This document shows, piece after piece, positions 56,029-63,970 of a DNA stretch of 64,000 nucleotides (positions within the stretch are counted from its first letter, which is position 1; every line of letters begins with the position of its first letter). Under the pieces are notes generated by a model. It was not told the DNA's origin. It ran no database searches and saw nothing but the letters and a program-made list of their open reading frames with translations. Source of the stretch: Bacteroidales bacterium (GTDB lineage Bacteria; Bacteroidota; Bacteroidia; Bacteroidales; UBA1402); NCBI GenBank assembly GCA_017380635.1, contig JAFODP010000010.1, positions 1 through 64,000 of the forward strand, written 5' to 3'. The position numbers and the translations under genes are program-made.

Positions 56029-58563
56029 TTATTTTATCAAGATCTTTTTTCCGTCCACCAGATAGACACCCTGCAACAAGGCCGATTCTATTTCTTTCAG
56101 CCCAACCTGACGATGCAAGAGCACGCCCTGCAAGTTGTAGATATCCACCTTTTCTTCGAGTTCTGAGAGTGTCGGCAGAGCCGAAGCCAGCGCATAAGCA
56201 GCGTACACATCCACATCGTGCGCAGGCATAATGCTAGGAGCAGAAATACGTTCATCGTAAGAAGCCGCCAACAACAGACGCTGGTTTTTACCATCACCTA
56301 TCATCACATCACGATCGATATTCGAAAAGAGGAAGCCCATGCTGGTAATCTTCGAACCACAAGCCGTCACCGCATAGCGAAAGCCTTTTCTCACCGGAAA
56401 TTTAATCACCGCAACACCATTTATCCCGATTTTACCGTCTTCGCCGGCAGCAGCACTCCAAGCATCGCCCAAGACAATTTTTTCGGGAGTCAACAACTTG
56501 GAAGCATCGGTCACATAGTAATCTTCATCGGCAGGCATACTGTATGTCAGCGTATTACCCCAAGGAGCATTGCCGGTATACATCGCAAAATCATAAGCAA
56601 TCAATGTAGATTCCTCGCTCGCCAAATAAGCCTTATGGGACGAAGCCTTGTGGAAGACATATAAAAAGCCATTCTCGTGCACATCGAAACTCAGAAAAGC
56701 ACCCATGGCAGGCGCCGTCGCATTCACCTCGCACTGGTCGCCGGAAGCATCCTTGGGATTGGTCGCACCCTGACAAGCGCTTGTCAATGGCAAGTTTGCA
56801 TCGCCCACACTGGCCAGCGTGATACCATCGTTCGACAAGTTTATAGGACGATAAGTATCGCCTGCACCGGCCCGCATGACAACACTTTCCGTTTGCGCCA
56901 AAATAGTTCCTTCCGACAACATAGTTCCGCCCGAAACTATTCCTGCCTGCTCATTATCTACTCCGGCAGCTTCAGCCTTGTAATCTGTTGCGGAAATTTT
57001 TTCATTCACCATCCATCCCAAAAAGACATAGTCTTCTTTTTCAGGAGCTTGCATCAAAGAGATAGCGCCTTTATAGGGAACTGAATCTACCGCATACAAA
57101 GCATCTTCCACATGATAATTCAGAGCGTAACTATTGAGATAAAAATAACCATTGATCTCGATATTTTCTTGCGGCATCGTTTCCGGAAGAGCACCATCAT
57201 CAATCAACCAACCACTAAAAGTGTAGCCTTCCCGGTCGGCGGGAACATCTAGCAGCGAGATACTGTCGCCATAGGAAAGATAATCCACATGATAGGTTCT
57301 GTCATTCAGTTTGTACACCATGCGATACTTCGGCTCAAAAACTATATCCGAACGACCAATCGTCAGCGGATCCTGCAACGTAGGACCGGCGCCATTTTCG
57401 GGAGATGTCAGCACAGCGGGCACTTCCATCACATCGTAAGCCGCATAGAGATAAGGAATTTCCACGCTTTTCCTATTGCTCGGTTGCTTGAAGGGCTCCG
57501 TATAATAATTGCTCCAAAATTCATAAGATTTGGCATTATCTTGCTTAAAAATGCGCGTTACACCTTTCTCAAAATAATTAGCTTCTATGCGAAATTCTGC
57601 ATCCTGACCCGGATTTACCGAACTACCACAACCGGCGCAATTGTAATAATTGTTCAACAGATGAACGGTACCGAAACGAGCCATGGGCATACGAGCCTCG
57701 CAGCCTTCTCCCCAGATATTATTCACAAAAGTAACATTCAGATTGTCAACCCCTTCCGAAGGATCGTCGCTACCGGCAATAAGATTGGTCAAGCGATGAT
57801 TATACGAACGCTCCGTGTAGGCAAAAGTGCACCAGCTGAGGGTAACAAAATCGGCAGTTCGGGTGATATCCACATTTCCATCCATGCCATCGTAAAAGCT
57901 GCAATGGTCTATCCAGATATGATTCGCGCTGCCGTAAATCGAAATTAAGTCGTTGCCGCCCACATCGATAGAACCGGGGCCGAGAAAAGTAAGGTTACGA
58001 ATAATGATATTTTCGCTTTTGTCGCGAATGGTCAAGATGCCCGCATGACGATAGCTTTCTTTGCTGTCGCCGGTATAATCGATAAGCAGTTGACGCACTT
58101 TGGTTTCGCAAGCCTCGTTCACTTTCACGCCGTTAGACAAAGTGCCACCCGTTCCGGCCGAGCCCGAGAGCGATTTCACATTATTGTCGTCCATCAACTT
58201 GGTAATCTCGTCGGTAACGTAAAATTTCGTACACAGACGCGCATTGTTGATACCCACGATAGTGAGATTCGATTTTTTGACATCGACGCTTTGCGAAATA
58301 GTAAAATCGCCTTGCGAACCATCCAAAACTATCACCGAATAGCCGTTGATGGCATTTTTCAAAGCCGTGTAATCGTCCTTACCGGAAGCCTTCAGCACTA
58401 TCGTATCGCCGCCCGCACCGCCGGTCAAGGCATAATCGCCGGCCGTGGTCATGCTTTTGCAGGTGGCCCAACCCATCGGTTCGTTCAAATCGTACTTTGA
58501 CAATTCTGCACGCACCGGCATCAACAGCGTGATAGCCAGCAGCAAAGCGAAAATCTTCTTCAT
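56029..58563 (-). CDS. PL1 pectate lyase with InlB-type repeats and T9SS-type tail
   Basis: 844 residues from MKKIFALLLAITLLMPVRA; the longer frame would run into the upstream lyase gene. The PL1 domain (about 20-390) has IVGINNARLC, WIDHCSFYDGMDGNVDITR, VTLSWCTF and ARFGTVHLLNNYYNC, the calcium-binding and active-site region of pectate lyases. Two InlB/Flg_new-type repeats follow (GYTFSGWLID and DYVFLGWMVN, about 430-545), then an unrecognised ~230-residue module and a sorting-type tail ending KILIK. It starts four bases after the sister lyase and shares most of its catalytic sequence, a tandem duplication. Confidence 0.9.
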   Translation of the reverse strand: MKKIFALLLAITLLMPVRAELSKYDLNEPMGWATCKSMTTAGDYALTGGAGGDTIVLKASGKDDYTALKNAINGYSVIVLDGSQGDFTISQSVDVKKSNLTIVGINNARLCTKFYVTDEITKLMDDNNVKSLSGSAGTGGTLSNGVKVNEACETKVRQLLIDYTGDSKESYRHAGILTIRDKSENIIIRNLTFLGPGSIDVGGNDLISIYGSANHIWIDHCSFYDGMDGNVDITRTADFVTLSWCTFAYTERSYNHRLTNLIAGSDDPSEGVDNLNVTFVNNIWGEGCEARMPMARFGTVHLLNNYYNCAGCGSSVNPGQDAEFRIEANYFEKGVTRIFKQDNAKSYEFWSNYYTEPFKQPSNRKSVEIPYLYAAYDVMEVPAVLTSPENGAGPTLQDPLTIGRSDIVFEPKYRMVYKLNDRTYHVDYLSYGDSISLLDVPADREGYTFSGWLIDDGALPETMPQENIEINGYFYLNSYALNYHVEDALYAVDSVPYKGAISLMQAPEKEDYVFLGWMVNEKISATDYKAEAAGVDNEQAGIVSGGTMLSEGTILAQTESVVMRAGAGDTYRPINLSNDGITLASVGDANLPLTSACQGATNPKDASGDQCEVNATAPAMGAFLSFDVHENGFLYVFHKASSHKAYLASEESTLIAYDFAMYTGNAPWGNTLTYSMPADEDYYVTDASKLLTPEKIVLGDAWSAAAGEDGKIGINGVAVIKFPVRKGFRYAVTACGSKITSMGFLFSNIDRDVMIGDGKNQRLLLAASYDERISAPSIMPAHDVDVYAAYALASALPTLSELEEKVDIYNLQGVLLHRQVGLKEIESALLQGVYLVDGKKILIK

Positions 58564-58567
58564 ATCG

Positions 58568-59974
58568 TTATCGTTTAATCTTGACAAGCATCTCATCAAA
58601 CTTCACCAGGTACAAACCTTCAGGAAAAGCCGACATATCCAAACAGTTTTCAGTGGTTTTCAAGCATTTCCCATTCAAATCGAACAAAGAGATGGCACCT
58701 TCAGCACGAAAAAAACGTCCATCGTAGGAATAAGCCGCAGCAACAGGCGCACCCAAAGCATCAGGACGTCCAAAAGTCAGAGGAGCTGTCAGCGTCGGAC
58801 CCGCACCATTTTCCACGGCAGCCACTATCGAAGGCACTTCCTGCACATCGAAAGCCGTATAAGCATAGGGAATGTTCACCGAATTTTTATCGGCAGGCTG
58901 AGAGAAAGATTCCGTATAATGATTGTTTTTGAAGACATAAGATTTCGCACCGCTTTGCGAGAAAATATTCTTGACGCCTTTTTCGAAATAATTGTTTTCG
59001 ATCAGAAATTCAGAGTTTATGCGCGGATTCACCGAACTGCCACAACCGGCACAATTGTAATAATTGTTGAGCAAGTGAATGGTACCGAAACGCGCCATAG
59101 GCATACGAGCTTCGCAACCTTCTCCCCAAATATTATTTACAAAAGTAACATTCAGATTGTCTTCATCTTGAGTTGAAGAATCGCCACCGCCAATAAGATT
59201 GGTATTCTGATGATCGTAAGAACGTTTAGTATACTTGAACACGCACCAGCTAACCGTCACGAAATCAGCTTCTTTGGTAATATCGAAATTACCGTCCATG
59301 CCATCGGTAAATTGACAATGATCTACCCAAACATGATGCGCACTGTTCAAAATGGACAACAAATCGCTACCACCCACATCGATAGAGCCTGGGCCGGCAA
59401 AATCGATATTTCGGATAATGATATTGCTACACGACTTGATAGAAAAAATGCCCGAATTACGATAAGCTTCGCTCTTGTCGCCGGTATAATCGATAAGCAA
59501 CTGACGGACTTTGGTTTCGCGCGCTTCGCCCACACTGACACCATTGGACAAAGTACCGCCCGTGCCGCTGGAGGTAGACAAACTCTTCACATTGTTGTCG
59601 TCCATCAATTTGGTAATTTCTTCGGTTACATAAAACTTCGTACACAGACGCGCATTGTTGATACCCACAATAGTACGATTGGACGATTTGATTTCCAAGA
59701 TCTTCGACATAATAAAATCGCCTTTGGAGCCATCCAGAATAATGACAGAATAACCGCTGATGGCATTTTTCAGCGCATTGTAATCGTCGCCGCCGCTGGC
59801 CTTCAAAGTAATGCTTTTGCCTGTTCCGCCGCCAGTCAGGTTATAATCGCCGGCAGTGGTCATACTTTTGCAAGTTGCCCAACCCATCGGCTCATTCAAA
59901 TCGTACTTGGACAATTCTGCACGCGAGGCAGTTATCGCCAAAAGACTGAGCATCAGTGTAAAAATCTTTCTCAT
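58568..59974 (-). CDS. PL1 pectate lyase with T9SS-type tail
   Basis: 468 residues. Signal peptide MRKIFTLMLSLLAITASRA, one PL1 domain (about 20-395) with WVDHCQFTDGMDGNFDITK, VTVSWCVFKYT and ARFGTIHLLNNYYNC, then a short tail (about 415-468) with ISLFDLNGKCLK and GLYLVKF, a compact sorting domain. Cleaves polygalacturonate by beta-elimination outside the cell. It is the first of two tandem lyases and lies 18 bases after cysK, so the three may be co-transcribed. Confidence 0.92.
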   Translation of the reverse strand: MRKIFTLMLSLLAITASRAELSKYDLNEPMGWATCKSMTTAGDYNLTGGGTGKSITLKASGGDDYNALKNAISGYSVIILDGSKGDFIMSKILEIKSSNRTIVGINNARLCTKFYVTEEITKLMDDNNVKSLSTSSGTGGTLSNGVSVGEARETKVRQLLIDYTGDKSEAYRNSGIFSIKSCSNIIIRNIDFAGPGSIDVGGSDLLSILNSAHHVWVDHCQFTDGMDGNFDITKEADFVTVSWCVFKYTKRSYDHQNTNLIGGGDSSTQDEDNLNVTFVNNIWGEGCEARMPMARFGTIHLLNNYYNCAGCGSSVNPRINSEFLIENNYFEKGVKNIFSQSGAKSYVFKNNHYTESFSQPADKNSVNIPYAYTAFDVQEVPSIVAAVENGAGPTLTAPLTFGRPDALGAPVAAAYSYDGRFFRAEGAISLFDLNGKCLKTTENCLDMSAFPEGLYLVKFDEMLVKIKR

Positions 59975-59992
59975 AATCGTATCATTTAGTTG

Positions 59993-60937
59993 TTAATCTA
60001 CATCTTGCTGCGAAAACAAAGCCGTCGATAAATATCGCTCGCCCGTATCGGGCAAAAGCAGCACCATACGCTTGTTTTCAAAATCTTTTTCCTGAGCCAA
60101 TTTCAAGGCCGCTGCCACAACCGCTCCCGAACTGATGCCCACCAACAAACCTTCTTCGCAAGCCAAAGCGCGGGCCATCAGCATAGCCTCTTCATCCGAA
60201 ACACCAATATACTCATCGCAGAGCGAGGCATCGAAAGTGGGCGGCACAAAATCGGGTCCCATGCCCTGCAAACCATGCGGACTGAATTTTCCTCTACTCA
60301 ACATGGGCGACAGCAAAGGCTCCACCGCCACAATCTTAATCTCCGGATTCTTTTCTTTCAAATAACGTGCTGTGCCACAAAGCGTTCCACCAGTGCCCAC
60401 ACCGGCCACATAAACATCCACCCGACCTTCCGTCTGTTGCCAGATTTCCGGACCCGTTGTCAGATAATGAGCCTCTGGATTAGCCGGATTTTCAAACTGT
60501 TTCAGCATAAGAGCACCCGGTATTTCGCGACACAAAGCCTCAGCCTTTGCAATAGCACCAGCCATACCTTGGGCAGCCGGCACCAATTCCACGCGCGCGC
60601 CGTAAGCCTTCAGCAACTGTCTGCGTTCCAGACTCATATTGTCGGGCATAGTCAGTATCACCTGATAAGATTTCAAGGCGGCCACCAAGGCCAAACCCAC
60701 ACCGGTATTTCCACTGGTCGGTTCCACTATCGTTGCGCCAGGCTTCAAAAGTCCTTGTTTTTCAGCCGCTTCAATCATTTGCAAAGCTACCCTGTCCTTG
60801 GCACTGCCTCCAGGATTGAAACTTTCCAACTTGGCCCACAACACCTGCTGCAAGCCACGGTTCTGCGAAAATCGTTGCAGCGCCACCATCGGCGTCGAAC
60901 CAATCAGTTCCAGTACATTATCGGCTATTTTTTTCAT
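59993..60937 (-). CDS. cysK: Cysteine synthase A (O-acetylserine sulfhydrylase)
   Basis: 314 residues. PLP enzyme making cysteine from O-acetylserine and sulfide. The PLP lysine is K47 (NPGGSAKDRV), the substrate loop PTSGNTGVGLAL and the phosphate-binding GVGTGGTLCG are intact. Its -7 promoter element is at 61003-61010. Functionally unrelated to the lyases that follow it closely. Confidence 0.96.
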   Translation of the reverse strand: MKKIADNVLELIGSTPMVALQRFSQNRGLQQVLWAKLESFNPGGSAKDRVALQMIEAAEKQGLLKPGATIVEPTSGNTGVGLALVAALKSYQVILTMPDNMSLERRQLLKAYGARVELVPAAQGMAGAIAKAEALCREIPGALMLKQFENPANPEAHYLTTGPEIWQQTEGRVDVYVAGVGTGGTLCGTARYLKEKNPEIKIVAVEPLLSPMLSRGKFSPHGLQGMGPDFVPPTFDASLCDEYIGVSDEEAMLMARALACEEGLLVGISSGAVVAAALKLAQEKDFENKRMVLLLPDTGERYLSTALFSQQDVD

Positions 60938-61021
60938 GCTTTATTCTTTTCTGCAAAAACTGTAAAAACACATCGTCAGAACATACGATGTAACAAAACT
61001 AACAAAGATAATCATTCAAAC

Positions 61022-61060
61022 AAAAAGTCATGTCTCTTTTTACAAATGACATGACTTTTT
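61022..61060. terminator. Symmetrical terminator-like hairpin upstream of cysK
   Basis: A 13-pair perfect stem, AAAAAGTCATGTC (61022-61034) with GACATGACTTTTT (61048-61060), loop 13 bases, A and T tracts on both sides, so it could end transcripts in either direction. It lies 120 bases past the terminator of the upstream gene, so no known gene needs it. Confidence 0.7.
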
Positions 61061-61180
61061 TATTAATTATCTTTTTGTCGACAAAACTTGTCAAAGTTAT
61101 AACGCAGAGCTATACCTTGGATCTTTAGGATAATGAGACCACAAGAAAATTGAAAACACATAATTCCCCATTCAACAAAA

Positions 61181-61212
61181 ATAGCCCCAACTGTTTAGAG
61201 TTGAGGCTATTG
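61181..61212 (-). terminator. Terminator of the GMP synthase gene
   Basis: ATAGCCCCAAC pairs with GTTGAGGCTAT (one mismatch position) around TGTTTAGA; on the minus strand the stem is followed by TTTTTGTT. It lies about 27 bases after the stop codon. Confidence 0.85.
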
Positions 61213-61238
61213 AAATATGATAAAAAAAGGAGTGTCAA

Positions 61239-62222
61239 TTATTCCCATTCGATGGTGCCGGTGGGCTTGGGAGTAAGGTCGAAAACAACGCGGTTAACGC
61301 CTTCCACTTCGGTGATGATACGCTGGGTAATGTGCTGCAACAATGAGAAAGGAATATCAGCTACAGTAGCAGTCATGGCATCAACCGTATTGACAGCGCG
61401 GATAACTACGGGCCATTCGTAAGCACGCTTGTCGTTCTTCACACCGGTAGATTTGAAATCGGGAATAGCGGTGAAATACTGCCAAACCTTGCCTTCCAAA
61501 CCATTCTTGGCAAATTCTTCGCGCAAGATAGCGTCAGATTCGCGAACAGCTTCCAAACGAGTACGTTCAATTTCGCCCAAGCAACGAACACCCAAACCAG
61601 GACCGGGGAAAGGCTGACGATAAACCATGCTATCGGGCAAACCAAGAGCAGAACCTACCACGCGAACTTCGTCCTTGTAGAGGAACTTCAAAGGTTCAAC
61701 CAATTCAAATTTCATATCTTCGGGCAAACCACCTACGTTGTGATGAGCCTTAACATCGCCAGATTCAACGATATCGGGATAAATAGTACCTTGTGCCAAG
61801 AATTCGATGCCTTCCAATTTGCGAGCTTCTTCCTCGAACACGCGGATAAATTCAGCACCGATAATCTTACGTTTTTGTTCGGGTTCTGAAACGCCTTTCA
61901 ACTTATCCAAGAAACGATCGATGGCTTCTACATATACCAAGTTGGCATCCAACTGATTACGGAATACATCTACCACTTGTTCGGGCTCACCTTTACGCAA
62001 AAGACCGTGGTTTACATGCACACTGACAAGTTGTTTTCCAACCGCCTTGATAAGCAAAGCAGCCAAAACCGATGAATCTACACCACCGGAAAGAGCCAGC
62101 AATACTTTTTTATCACCAATCTGAGCGCGGAGCTCAGCCACTTGTTCTTCAATGAATTTTGCAGCCAATTCGGGCGTATTGATGCGCGCCATATCAGCCG
62201 GACGAACGTTACCTTGTACCAT
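61239..62222 (-). CDS. GMP synthase ATP-pyrophosphatase subunit, no glutaminase domain
   Basis: 327 residues. Matches only the C-terminal part of two-domain GuaA: PP-loop SGGVDSS (45-51), [11 protein letters not shown], the GMP-synthase dimerisation domain with [16 protein letters not shown], and the ending [12 protein letters not shown]. The N-terminal GATase domain (about 190 residues with the catalytic Cys) is absent, and no frame-shifted remnant is found upstream, where the promoter lies. Converts XMP to GMP using ammonia directly or from a separate subunit encoded elsewhere, as in archaeal GuaAB. Confidence 0.9.
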   Translation of the reverse strand: MVQGNVRPADMARINTPELAAKFIEEQVAELRAQIGDKKVLLALSGGVDSSVLAALLIKAVGKQLVSVHVNHGLLRKGEPEQVVDVFRNQLDANLVYVEAIDRFLDKLKGVSEPEQKRKIIGAEFIRVFEEEARKLEGIEFLAQGTIYPDIVESGDVKAHHNVGGLPEDMKFELVEPLKFLYKDEVRVVGSALGLPDSMVYRQPFPGPGLGVRCLGEIERTRLEAVRESDAILREEFAKNGLEGKVWQYFTAIPDFKSTGVKNDKRAYEWPVVIRAVNTVDAMTATVADIPFSLLQHITQRIITEVEGVNRVVFDLTPKPTGTIEWE

Positions 62223-62247
62223 AGTTTTATTGTTTATTTATGGGCCG

Positions 62248-62278
62248 CAAAATTAGTGCATGTCAAACGGAAATCAAA
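62248..62278 (-). promoter_or_regulatory. Promoter of the GMP synthase subunit gene
   Basis: TTTG (62275-62278), 19 bases, TAATTTTG (62248-62255) on the minus strand, with the start codon about 25 bases on. Its position confirms that the gene has no upstream glutaminase part. Confidence 0.8.
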
Positions 62279-62303
62279 CAGATTTTTCCAAAAAAATCAT
62301 AGG

Positions 62304-62331
62304 CGAATCCAAAAAAATTATCAAGGATTCG
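62304..62331 (-). terminator. Probable terminator of the outer-membrane protein gene
   Basis: CGAATCC (62304-62310) pairs exactly with GGATTCG (62325-62331), spanning the stop codon of the gene at 62321; on the minus strand it is followed by CCTATGATTTTTTTGG. Stem is short, so confidence is moderate. Confidence 0.5.
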
Positions 62332-62929
62332 TGTGATAAAAAAGGAAGCCTATATACAAACGCGGCCCCAAGGGAAAATCGCAAATACTTTGTTTGTCTT
62401 TGGCCATCGGCATGGCATAATCCACCTTGGCTGTCAGATGAATACCATCGTTCAAAGCATATTCCACCCCGACATAAGGCGTCAGCAACATGGTGGCATA
62501 ATGACGATAATTGCTCGAAAGATCGGGGATAAAATCGTTTTCCAAAGGACGATTGCGTTGCAAATGTTGCACCGAACCACCGCCAAAACTGCTACCAGCA
62601 TATAGCGTCCATTTTTTCAAGGGCAAAGCCACATCGGCCAACACACCGCCCCAACCCAAACTGACATAGCTTTCGTTGGCATCGTAGTTGGCACTCGACA
62701 CATAACCTTCGCCACCCAATCGCAGATACTTACCGAAATGCACCCTGGCCGCTCCGCCCACGCCTTGACAAAGCGATTGATAACCTTCGAAATATGCTTG
62801 CGACGACTTCGACTGCACATAACCGGCATGCAACATCATTCCACCCGAAAATCCCTGATAACGAAAAGATTGGGCAGAAAGAGCAAATGTTGCTATCGTA
62901 AATATCAGAACTGATAATAATTTTTTCAT
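62321..62929 (-). CDS. Outer-membrane beta-barrel-like protein of unknown function
   Basis: 202 residues. Signal peptide MKKLLSVLIFTIATFALSAQ. The mature part alternates short hydrophobic and polar strands (YVSLGWGGVLADVALPL, WTLYAGSSFGGGSVQHL, LTPYVGVEYALNDGIHLTAK) and ends with an aromatic-rich strand YIGFLFYHTNP, as in small eight-stranded OmpA/OmpX-like barrels. I do not recognise a specific family. A weak -7 element TATTTTTG is at 62960-62967. Confidence 0.75.
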   Translation of the reverse strand: MKKLLSVLIFTIATFALSAQSFRYQGFSGGMMLHAGYVQSKSSQAYFEGYQSLCQGVGGAARVHFGKYLRLGGEGYVSSANYDANESYVSLGWGGVLADVALPLKKWTLYAGSSFGGGSVQHLQRNRPLENDFIPDLSSNYRHYATMLLTPYVGVEYALNDGIHLTAKVDYAMPMAKDKQSICDFPLGPRLYIGFLFYHTNP

Positions 62930-63000
62930 ATCGTTGAATGATTAAAAAATATTTCATCACAAAAATACTACTAAAATCATAGATCCTGCAACATTCATTG

Positions 63001-63897
63001 TTAATTCCATAATGGTTCTCCTCCCCAATTATTAGGAAAGCCCATTGCATTAATATCAACATTGGAAAAACGGTTCAACAAGGCCTCAAGTTGATATCTC
63101 ATATCATTTGTAGGTGATATAACATTTACAAACCATTTAATGATACATAAATTGTAAAAAGTCCTGCTAATATCCACATAGCTTTTTAACCACGGTCTCA
63201 TGGGCTTACGTACAATCATTGGAAGAATTGCATTTTTTTTATTCCAAACACGAGCATGATGACAGCAAGCATTTCTAAGCAATGTTATCGTTGTCATCCA
63301 CGAACAAAAGACCGGCACTGACAATGAAAATTCAAATGCAATCAATTTACGCAAAGAGCCATCAGATATATTCTCGTATATACGCGTTAATGTGCCTAAG
63401 GGAAGTATTTCAACAAGCATCCAGGCAGGAGGGTATAGATTTGAATATTTACTCTTAAAATGCTTAATAAAATCCTCTTTGGAAACTTTTAATTCCTTAT
63501 TCAATAGAAGCATCGTATTTGCAAATCTATTTTCATCTTTGTACATGGAAGCATTTGTCATCCAAAAAATATCACCAGTTTTATCTGCTATACGATTGGC
63601 CAACACACTACGAAATGCAATCTCTATTGATTCAATCTCACTAAAAATCAGCATCCTTAATTGTTTATCAAAACAATATAAAGACAAAGCATTGTTAAAA
63701 CTAGAGTTTGTTTTAAATTGATGATTACACTTCGGTGTTTCCAATAATGGATACAGATAGGCACTAAAACGATAATATCCAATATTCGTCAAAAGATGGA
63801 GAGCTTCATCATAATTATCGATATTCAAACCACGACAACATAGTATATCGACAATATCCTCCACAGGAGTAAAATGTTTTTCAAAAGCTATAGGCAT
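63001..63897 (-). CDS. Abi_2/AbiF-like HEPN protein, probable abortive-infection toxin
   Basis: 298 residues from the Met of MPIAFEKHFTPVEDIVDILC, chosen because Abi_2 proteins start just before such a motif; an ATG 12 codons upstream (63933) would extend it. Family signs: RGLNIDNYDEALHLLTNIGYYRFSAY at the start, PPAWMLVEILPLGTLTRIY in the middle and RNACCHHARVWN, an R-x4-H HEPN RNase motif. Members abort phage infection or act as toxins by cutting or binding RNA. No antitoxin protein gene is next to it within the window; sequence to the right is not available. AT-rich compared with its neighbours, which fits transfer. Confidence 0.88.
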   Translation of the reverse strand: MPIAFEKHFTPVEDIVDILCCRGLNIDNYDEALHLLTNIGYYRFSAYLYPLLETPKCNHQFKTNSSFNNALSLYCFDKQLRMLIFSEIESIEIAFRSVLANRIADKTGDIFWMTNASMYKDENRFANTMLLLNKELKVSKEDFIKHFKSKYSNLYPPAWMLVEILPLGTLTRIYENISDGSLRKLIAFEFSLSVPVFCSWMTTITLLRNACCHHARVWNKKNAILPMIVRKPMRPWLKSYVDISRTFYNLCIIKWFVNVISPTNDMRYQLEALLNRFSNVDINAMGFPNNWGGEPLWN

Positions 63898-63916
63898 AGG
63901 TATTAGAAATAAAACG

Positions 63917-63952
63917 ACCCCCGATTTGAGCATTGTTAAGAGGCTTGGGGGT
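63917..63952 (-). promoter_or_regulatory. Terminator-like hairpin in the leader of the Abi gene
   Basis: ACCCCC (63917-63922) pairs with GGGGGT (63947-63952), extended inward by G-T and A-T pairs, with a ~20-base loop; on the minus strand CGTTTTATTTC follows. It lies between the inferred transcription start (near 63956) and the chosen start codon, so it could attenuate expression or be part of a small RNA. Confidence 0.55.
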
Positions 63953-63962
63953 TCTAGTGCTG

Positions 63963-63970
63963 CAAAGATA
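63963..63970 (-). promoter_or_regulatory. -7 promoter element of the Abi gene
   Basis: TATCTTTG on the minus strand. The -33 position shows CTTG (63992-63995) after 21 bases, one base off the consensus. Confidence 0.6.

Larger units (their letters stand above)
60938..61238. other. Gap between cysK and the GMP synthase gene
   Basis: Holds three signals: a cysK -7 element TATCTTTG at 61003-61010 (minus strand, no good -33); a hairpin with T tract at 61022-61060 (AAAAAGTCATGTC with GACATGACTTTTT); and the GMP synthase terminator at 61181-61212. The 120 bases between the two hairpins contain no reading frame and could be spacer or a small RNA. Confidence 0.6.

Noticed and set aside
62223-62320. 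A hidden glutaminase domain for the GMP synthase
   Set aside because: Only 98 bases lie before the next gene and they hold a good promoter; no GATase motif appears in any frame.
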